Positions 58,755 through 64,000 of a DNA stretch of 64,000 nt are shown here, one piece after another. Within the stretch, counting starts at the first letter, position 1; every line of letters starts with the position of its first letter. Source of the DNA: Flavobacteriaceae bacterium PS02336 (GTDB lineage Bacteria; Bacteroidota; Bacteroidia; Flavobacteriales; Flavobacteriaceae); assembly GCA_029960065.1 (NCBI GenBank), contig JASCOF010000001.1, forward strand, positions 248,001 to 312,000. The letters are read 5' to 3'. The position numbers and the translations under genes were made by a program. Under the pieces are notes generated by a model. The model made no database searches. It was given only the letters and a program-made list of their open reading frames with translations, and was not told the DNA's origin.

Positions 58755-61700
58755 ATGGAACAACAAATACCATATATTCCTAAAAATAAAGTAAGAATTG
58801 TTACTGCCGCTTCACTTTTTGACGGACATGATGCTGCCATTAATATTATGCGCCGTATTATCCAGTCGACAGGAGTTGAAGTAATTCACCTTGGTCATGA
58901 CAGAAGCGTTGAAGAAGTGGTCAATACCGCAATTCAAGAAGATGCCAATGCCATTGCTATGACTTCTTACCAAGGCGGACACAACGAATACTTTAAATAT
59001 ATGTATGATTTGCTTCGCGAAAAAGGAGCGGGGCATATTAAAATCTTCGGAGGCGGAGGCGGTGTAATTCTGCCAAGCGAGATTTCAGAATTGCATGAAT
59101 ATGGTATTACCAGAATTTATTCTCCAGACGACGGTCGTTCTCTAGGACTTCAAGGAATGATTAATGATTTGGTACAACAATCTGATTTTCCTATTGGAGA
59201 TCAATTAAATGGAGAAATAGATCATATCGAAAATAAAACGCCAACTGCAATTGCGCGTTTGATTTCGTCTGCAGAAAATTTCCCAGAAATTGCAAAACCT
59301 GTTTTTGATAAAATTCACGATACTAATAAAAGTTCTAAAATTCCAGTTTTAGGAATTACGGGAACGGGAGGAGCCGGAAAATCTTCTTTGGTTGATGAAT
59401 TGGTCCGCCGTTTTTTAATTGATTTTCCTGAAAAAACAATCGGATTAATTTCTGTCGATCCTTCTAAGAGAAAAACCGGAGGAGCACTTTTAGGAGACAG
59501 AATCCGTATGAATGCCATAAATAATCCTCGTGTATATATGCGTTCGCTGGCGACACGTCAGTCGAATTTGGCTTTGTCTAAATATGTAGCCGAAGCGATT
59601 CAGGTTTTAAAAGCCGCAAAATACGATTTGATTATTCTCGAAACTTCAGGAATCGGTCAGTCTGATACGGAGATTATGGATCATTCTGATGTATCTTTAT
59701 ATGTAATGACACCCGAGTTTGGAGCGGCAACACAATTGGAAAAAATTGACATGCTTGATTTTGCCGATTTAGTAGCTTTAAACAAATTTGATAAAAGAGG
59801 CGCGCTTGATGCTTTGCGCGATGTAAAAAAACAATACCAAAGAAACCATAATCTTTGGGAAAAGAATCCAGATGAAATGCCCGTTTTCGGAACAATTGCT
59901 TCACAGTTTAATGATCCGGGAATGAACACGCTTTATAAAGCGATTATGGATAAAGTGGTTGAAAAAACCGATTCTGATTTGAAATCGACTTTTGAAATCA
60001 CCAAAGAAATGAGCGAAAAAATCTTTGTGATTCCGCCAGGAAGAACACGTTATTTATCTGAAATTGCAGAGAATAACAGATCTTATGATGAAATCGCGCT
60101 TTCGCAGCAAAAAGTGGCGCAGAAATTATACGGAATTTTTAAAACCATAGAATCGGTTTCTGGAAAAGTGCCTCAAATTACAAAAGCAGGAATTGACGAT
60201 TCGACTGTTTTACCAAGCGGAATTGCAGAACACGATGAAAACAGAATCTTTTTAAATCTTTTACTGAATCAATTTGATAAAGTAAAAATGGATTTAGATC
60301 CGTACAATTGGGAAATTATTCTGAATTGGGATGAAAAAGTAGCGAAATATAAAAATCCAGTTTACTCTTTTAAAGTTCGTGATAAAGAAATCAAGATTGC
60401 CACGCATTCTGAAAGTTTATCACACTTACAGATTCCGAAAATTGCTTTACCTAAATATGAAGGATGGGGCGATATTCTGCGTTGGAATTTACAGGAAAAT
60501 GTTCCTGGCGAGTTTCCTTTTACTTCGGGATTATATCCGTTTAAACGCGAAGGAGAAGATCCGTCGAGAATGTTTGCGGGCGAGGGTGGGCCAGAAAGAA
60601 CCAACAAACGTTTTCATTACGTAAGTGCAGGAATGCCGGCAAAACGTCTTTCGACAGCTTTTGATAGTGTTACGTTATACGGAAACGATCCAGATTTACG
60701 CCCGGATATTTACGGAAAAATTGGAAATGCAGGAGTTTCAATCTGCTGTTTAGACGATGCTAAAAAACTGTATTCAGGTTTCGATTTAGTTCATGCTTTA
60801 ACTTCGGTAAGTATGACTATTAATGGGCCTGCACCAATGCTTTTAGGTTTCTTTATGAATGCGGCAATCGATCAGCAATGTGAGATTTACATCAAAACCA
60901 ACGAATTAGAAAAAGAAGTTGAAGCAAAAATCAACAAATTATATAAAGAAAAAGGAATCGAAAGACCAAAATACCAAGGCGAACTTCCAGCAGGAAACAA
61001 CGGTTTAGGATTAATGCTTTTGGGAGTTACTGGCGATCAGGTTTTACCTCTGGAAGTGTATAACGAAATAAAAGTAAAAACCTTAGCTCAAGTTCGTGGA
61101 ACGGTTCAGGCCGATATTTTAAAAGAAGATCAGGCGCAGAATACTTGTATTTTCTCAACCGAATTTGCTTTGCGTTTAATGGGCGACGTTCAGGAATATT
61201 TTATTACTAAAAACGTTCGTAATTTCTATTCAGTTTCGATTTCTGGATATCATATTGCCGAGGCGGGAGCGAACCCAATTACGCAATTGGCATTCACGCT
61301 TTCAAATGGTTTCACTTACGTGGAATATTATTTGAGTCGCGGTATGAATATTAATGATTTTGGTCCGAATTTATCATTCTTCTTTTCGAACGGAGTAGAT
61401 CCTGAATATTCGGTTATTGGTCGTGTGGCGCGTAAAATTTGGGCAAAAGCCATGAAAAATAAATATGGAGCCAACGAAAGAGCGCAAATGCTGAAATATC
61501 ATATTCAAACTTCTGGACGTTCGTTGCACGCGCAGGAAATTGATTTTAACGATATTAGAACGACTTTACAGGCTTTGTATGCGATTTATGACAACTGTAA
61601 TTCATTGCACACAAACGCTTACGACGAAGCAATTACAACGCCAACAGAAGAGTCTGTTCGTCGTGCCATGGCGATTCAGCTGATTATTAATAAAGAATTA

Positions 61701-62195
61701 GGTTTAGCGAAAAACGAAAATCCAATTCAAGGTTCGTTCATCATCGAAGAATTAACCGATTTAGTTGAAGCTGCGGTTCTTCAAGAATTCGACAGAATTA
61801 CAGAAAGAGGTGGAGTTCTAGGTGCAATGGAAACGATGTACCAAAGATCTAAAATTCAAGAAGAAAGTTTGTATTACGAAACTTTAAAACACAATGGCGA
61901 TTTCCCAATTGTGGGTGTAAATACTTTCCTAAGTTCAAAAGGCTCGCCAACGGTAATTCCGGCAGAAGTTATTCGTGCTACCGAAGAAGAAAAACAATAT
62001 CAAATTACGATGTTGGATAACTTGCATCAATTTCACGAAGCAAAAGTTAATGAGCATTTAAATAATTTACAGCAAGCGGCTATTAAAAACGAAAACTTAT
62101 TCGATCATTTAATGGAAGCTACAAAGGTTTGTTCTTTAGGTCAGATTACTTCGGCGTTGTTTGAGGTTGGTGGGCAGTATAGAAGGAATATGTAG
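58755..62195 (+). CDS. icmF: Fused isobutyryl-CoA mutase with GTPase chaperone
   Basis: 1146 aa, the size of IcmF. N-terminal B12-binding domain ~10-150 (FDGHDAA with the cobalt-ligating His, then TSYQGG and GGGGGVI), then a MeaB-like GTPase ~195-480 with Walker [10 protein letters not shown] and [10 protein letters not shown], then the (alpha/beta)8 mutase barrel with the substrate loop [20 protein letters not shown], typical of IcmF rather than methylmalonyl-CoA mutase. It interconverts isobutyryl- and butyryl-CoA or related acyl-CoAs with adenosylcobalamin. Single gene with its own terminator. The ~295 bases before it hold only weak promoter-like sequence. Confidence 0.93.
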   Translation: MEQQIPYIPKNKVRIVTAASLFDGHDAAINIMRRIIQSTGVEVIHLGHDRSVEEVVNTAIQEDANAIAMTSYQGGHNEYFKYMYDLLREKGAGHIKIFGGGGGVILPSEISELHEYGITRIYSPDDGRSLGLQGMINDLVQQSDFPIGDQLNGEIDHIENKTPTAIARLISSAENFPEIAKPVFDKIHDTNKSSKIPVLGITGTGGAGKSSLVDELVRRFLIDFPEKTIGLISVDPSKRKTGGALLGDRIRMNAINNPRVYMRSLATRQSNLALSKYVAEAIQVLKAAKYDLIILETSGIGQSDTEIMDHSDVSLYVMTPEFGAATQLEKIDMLDFADLVALNKFDKRGALDALRDVKKQYQRNHNLWEKNPDEMPVFGTIASQFNDPGMNTLYKAIMDKVVEKTDSDLKSTFEITKEMSEKIFVIPPGRTRYLSEIAENNRSYDEIALSQQKVAQKLYGIFKTIESVSGKVPQITKAGIDDSTVLPSGIAEHDENRIFLNLLLNQFDKVKMDLDPYNWEIILNWDEKVAKYKNPVYSFKVRDKEIKIATHSESLSHLQIPKIALPKYEGWGDILRWNLQENVPGEFPFTSGLYPFKREGEDPSRMFAGEGGPERTNKRFHYVSAGMPAKRLSTAFDSVTLYGNDPDLRPDIYGKIGNAGVSICCLDDAKKLYSGFDLVHALTSVSMTINGPAPMLLGFFMNAAIDQQCEIYIKTNELEKEVEAKINKLYKEKGIERPKYQGELPAGNNGLGLMLLGVTGDQVLPLEVYNEIKVKTLAQVRGTVQADILKEDQAQNTCIFSTEFALRLMGDVQEYFITKNVRNFYSVSISGYHIAEAGANPITQLAFTLSNGFTYVEYYLSRGMNINDFGPNLSFFFSNGVDPEYSVIGRVARKIWAKAMKNKYGANERAQMLKYHIQTSGRSLHAQEIDFNDIRTTLQALYAIYDNCNSLHTNAYDEAITTPTEESVRRAMAIQLIINKELGLAKNENPIQGSFIIEELTDLVEAAVLQEFDRITERGGVLGAMETMYQRSKIQEESLYYETLKHNGDFPIVGVNTFLSSKGSPTVIPAEVIRATEEEKQYQITMLDNLHQFHEAKVNEHLNNLQQAAIKNENLFDHLMEATKVCSLGQITSALFEVGGQYRRNM

Positions 62196-62246
62196 AATAC
62201 ATTTTTTTAAATGTCCGAAATTATTGGACGTTTGCTCAATATGTAA

Positions 62247-62276
62247 AGCCTCTCAGAAATGAGAGGTTTTTTATTT
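62247..62276 (+). terminator. Terminator of icmF
   Basis: Stem CCTCTCA-GAAA-TGAGAGG followed by TTTTTTATTTG. Nearly the same hairpin ends the XRE gene at 63.7 kb. Confidence 0.9.
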
Positions 62277-62290
62277 GAATGAAATTATAA

Positions 62291-62487
62291 ATAAGGCCGA
62301 AGGTCTTTAATCATCCAGCATTGGGCAAAGCCCAATGTCTGTAATAAAATCCAATAAGAAAGCCCTGAAAGGGCGTAAGCAATTAGATAACAAGAATGTC
62401 TATCGCCCTTTCAGGGCTTTGAGTTTTATTGGGTTTTGTCTGATAGGGCGTTGCCCTATTTTGGAGCTGTTAGCCTTTCAGGCTTTT
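62291..62487. repeat. Long dispersed repeat, copy A
   Basis: About 195 bp with internal hairpins: ATTGGGC-AAA-GCCCAAT, then AAAGCCCTGAAAGGGCG (62359-62375) pairing with CGCCCTTTCAGGGCTTT (62404-62420), then ATAGGGC-GTT-GCCCTAT, ending in GCCTTTCAGGC. A second copy in the same orientation begins at 63813. Confidence 0.85.
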
Positions 62488-62526
62488 TTTTGTTTCTTAC
62501 TAAATACCATAAAAAAAAGCAGTTCC

Positions 62527-62591
62527 GCCGCTAGCGCGAGCGTCTCGCTCATGAACACAAAGAAATGCACGAGCGAGACGCTCGCGCCAGC
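62527..62591. repeat. GC-rich REP-like inverted pair, copy 2
   Basis: Left arm GCTAGCGCGAGCGTCTCGCT, right arm GAGCGAGACGCTCGCGCCAG; same element as at 35.06-35.15 kb, with T instead of C in the middle. Spacer ~14 bases. Confidence 0.85.
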
Positions 62592-62605
62592 AAAGTAAAA
62601 TTCCA

Positions 62606-62723
62606 TAAAGTTTGTCATTTCGACCGAAGGGAGAAATCACATTCGAAACTCGACAAACATAGTCGCCAATCTTTGCGGAATTACTTGTGTGATTTCTCCC
62701 TTCGGTAGAAATGACAAAATTGT
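62606..62723. repeat. MITE-like inverted repeat
   Basis: GTCATTTCGACCGAAGGGAG followed by AAATCAC (left) and GTGATTTCTCCCTTCGG followed by TAGAAATGACA (right) are nearly perfect complements about 50 bases apart. Fragments of the same arm (CGACCGAAGGGA) occur at ~19757. Confidence 0.75.
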
Positions 62724-62799
62724 GTAAAACTTTGCGACTTAGCGTCTTTGCGAGATTTTTTAGCATTAGAACTTTCGCCTTCGCATCTGCAAATAGAAA

Positions 62800-63114
62800 T
62801 CATTCAACAATCTCCCCAACAAGCCCCAAAAACTCCATTTCATCCATAGGAAACAAATGCAGAATCGTTTCCAAAATAAGACTCACATTAATAGTTGCAC
62901 TTTTATCTTTTTTAGAAAAATTATGCATGTCGTTATCAAGCGCAAGAATGCATAATTTTAGCAGATCGGTAATAAGGCAGCCGAGTTCTAAATAATTGAC
63001 CACTTTAAATTGTGCGGTATAAGAATTGGCTTCATTGGTTGGTTTTAGCGTTGTAAAATACTGTGCGGTTAATTTTTGCAGTTTTTGTAGTTTTTCTGTT
63101 TCGTTTGTTTCCAT
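62800..63114 (-). CDS. Hypothetical 104-aa protein, third member of the 108-aa family
   Basis: Diverged homologue of the protein at 32.9 kb: LITDLLKLCILALDNDMHNF, then INVSLILETILHLFPMDEME correspond to LLKASIILLNPD and LLEIALQLLPEDEME. Soluble and acidic; no motif known. It is divergent from the XRE gene and shares a ~190-base promoter region with a strong dyad, so the two may be regulated together. Confidence 0.65.
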   Translation of the reverse strand: METNETEKLQKLQKLTAQYFTTLKPTNEANSYTAQFKVVNYLELGCLITDLLKLCILALDNDMHNFSKKDKSATINVSLILETILHLFPMDEMEFLGLVGEIVE

Positions 63115-63203
63115 AAGGCGTATATTTTTAAATGGTTTACAATTTGGCTTTTATAAAATTATTATAAGAAAAATTGTACTTTTGTTTGATTCGGCGAAGA
63201 AAG

Positions 63204-63262
63204 AAATAGATTTTGCTGTACGAAATCATTTTTTGCCGTATCGCACGGCGAAAAATCTATTT
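63204..63262. promoter_or_regulatory. Dyad in the divergent 104-aa / XRE promoter
   Basis: AAATAGATTTT and AAAATCTATTT are perfect complements at the ends; within is GCCGT-ATCGC-ACGGC. It is placed as an operator or structured leader between two divergent genes, one of which encodes an HTH regulator. Confidence 0.5.
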
Positions 63263-63294
63263 TTTACATTTTACCGATTTTGAGACTTTATTAT

Positions 63295-63302
63295 TATCTT
63301 TG
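63295..63302 (+). promoter_or_regulatory. Putative -7 box of the XRE gene
   Basis: TATCTTTG just 4 bases before the ATG, so the transcript would be nearly leaderless. Confidence 0.45.
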
Positions 63303-63306
63303 AATT

Positions 63307-63720
63307 ATGAGCACACTAACAAAACCAAATCATATAGGGCGAAAAATAAGCCGTATTCGTGAACTTCGTGATATGAAACAGGAAGCTTTGGCACAAGCTT
63401 TAGGAACAAATCAGCAAGCAATTTCGGCTATGGAAAATAGCGAAACCATTGATGACGAAAAACTTGTTGAGGTTGCAAGAGCGCTTGGCGTAACAGTTGA
63501 AGCGATTAAGAATTTTTCAGACGAAGCGGCAATTAATTATTTCAATAGTTTTCATGAAGCGGTTCATAATAGTCATTTTGGAAATAATAATCATTGTACT
63601 TTCAATCCATTAGATAAATTAATGGAATCTGTAGAAGAAAATAAAAAGCTTTACGAGCGTTTGCTTCAGGCTGAAAAAGAGAAAATAGAATATTTAGAAA
63701 AGTTGTTAAAAGAAAAGTAG
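63307..63720 (+). CDS. XRE-family HTH regulator with coiled-coil tail
   Basis: 137 aa. A lambda-repressor-type HTH lies at ~10-65 (ISRIRELRDMKQEALAQALG, then TNQQAISAMENSE, then LVEVARALGVTVEAIKNF), followed by a His/Asn-rich linker and a C-terminal coiled coil (KLYERLLQAEKEKIEYLEKL) for oligomerisation. Predicted cytoplasmic DNA-binding protein; it probably binds the dyad in its own promoter. Its terminator is almost the same as that of icmF. Confidence 0.88.
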   Translation: MSTLTKPNHIGRKISRIRELRDMKQEALAQALGTNQQAISAMENSETIDDEKLVEVARALGVTVEAIKNFSDEAAINYFNSFHEAVHNSHFGNNNHCTFNPLDKLMESVEENKKLYERLLQAEKEKIEYLEKLLKEK

Positions 63721-63739
63721 TAAATATTTTAATATATAG

Positions 63740-63771
63740 GAAAACCTCTCAGTAATGAGAGGTTTTTTATT
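63740..63771 (+). terminator. Terminator of the XRE gene
   Basis: Stem AAAACCTCTCA-GTAA-TGAGAGGTTTT then TTATT. Confidence 0.88.
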
Positions 63772-63812
63772 AAAAAAAGATTATATATGTTTTTCAATTT
63801 GAGAATCTTCCA

Positions 63813-64000
63813 ATAAGGCTAAAGGCCTAAAAGCATTTTAGAATTGGGCAACGCCCAATGTTCTGTAATTTCGTCCAATAAGAAAGCCCTGAAAGGGCGT
63901 AAGCAATTGTATAATGAGAATGACTATCGCCCTTTCAGGGCTTTGAGTTTTATTGGGTTTTGTCTGATAGGGCGTTGCCCTATTTTGGAGCTGTTAGCCT
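63813..64000. repeat. Long dispersed repeat, copy B (cut by the window end)
   Basis: Direct repeat of copy A: from CCAATAAGAAAGCCCTGAAA on, the two agree closely to the end of the window (GGAGCTGTTAGCCT). The first ~60 bases are more diverged. Together with copy A it brackets the 104-aa/XRE pair. Confidence 0.85.

Noticed and set aside
62335..62766. ORFs of 87-88 codons across the repeats
   Set aside because: They lie wholly on the dispersed, REP-like and MITE-like repeats; frames arise from inverted repeat sequence.
1..64000. tRNA or rRNA genes
   Set aside because: No cloverleaf-like sequence with conserved GTTCRA arm or rRNA-like stretch was found by eye; a tRNA scan would settle this.

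Overview
The window looks like a chromosomal stretch of a Flavobacterium-type member of the Bacteroidota. It is AT-rich. Its promoters carry the Bacteroidota -7 box TAnnTTTG. It has PorP/SprF and OmpA proteins of the gliding/type IX secretion kind, several TonB-dependent receptors with carboxypeptidase-like N-terminal domains ending in aromatic residues, and lineage families such as DUF5723, DUF1573 and DUF5995. I see no tRNA, rRNA, phage, integrase, transposase or CRISPR array.

Layout. 0-2.5 kb: end of a PorP/SprF gene and its OmpA partner. 2.6-7.9 kb: a lipoprotein, a DUF1573 protein, valS and an amino-acid permease. 8-17.5 kb: an iron-acquisition block on the minus strand (three TonB-dependent receptors, a PepSY membrane protein, a DUF4198 protein); four of these genes share a 7-3-7 inverted repeat beside the -7 box, a good candidate metal-regulator operator. 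17.7-22.3 kb: MFS transporter, DUF6265 lipoprotein, topoisomerase III. 22.5-36.3 kb: an accessory zone of short hypothetical and membrane genes, paralogue pairs, a broken gene copy and REP-like repeats, together with a GreA/GreB-like protein, a DUF5995 protein, a serine hydrolase, PhzF and a HEAT-repeat protein. 36.2-39.0 kb: a three-gene minus-strand cassette (caspase-family protease, HEPN-like protein, 262-aa protein), the best candidate here for an undescribed system, perhaps defence. 39.3-42.4 kb: prfA and a DUF5723 protein. 42.8-49.5 kb: an envelope and general-stress cluster (holin-like, YtxH, Lmo0937-type, beta-barrel, DUF4142, an AraC-type regulator with response regulator and histidine kinase, CsbD, Dps). 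49.8-62.2 kb: pyrF, a cobalamin-binding-type receptor, catalase, purU, DUF4197, an L,D-transpeptidase and the fused B12-dependent mutase icmF. 62.3-64 kb: a small divergent gene pair (104-aa protein and XRE regulator) between two long direct repeats.

The intergenic DNA is unusually structured. There are two-tier hairpins in which outer arms of short repeats, often about 8 bp in period, enclose an ordinary terminator. A 180-bp unit that includes the 3' end of a gene is present in three tandem copies. A 149-bp block is duplicated. REP-like inverted pairs supply the last codons of two genes. Coordinates of genes come from reading frames in the sequence; family assignments are from memory of motifs and were not checked against a database.
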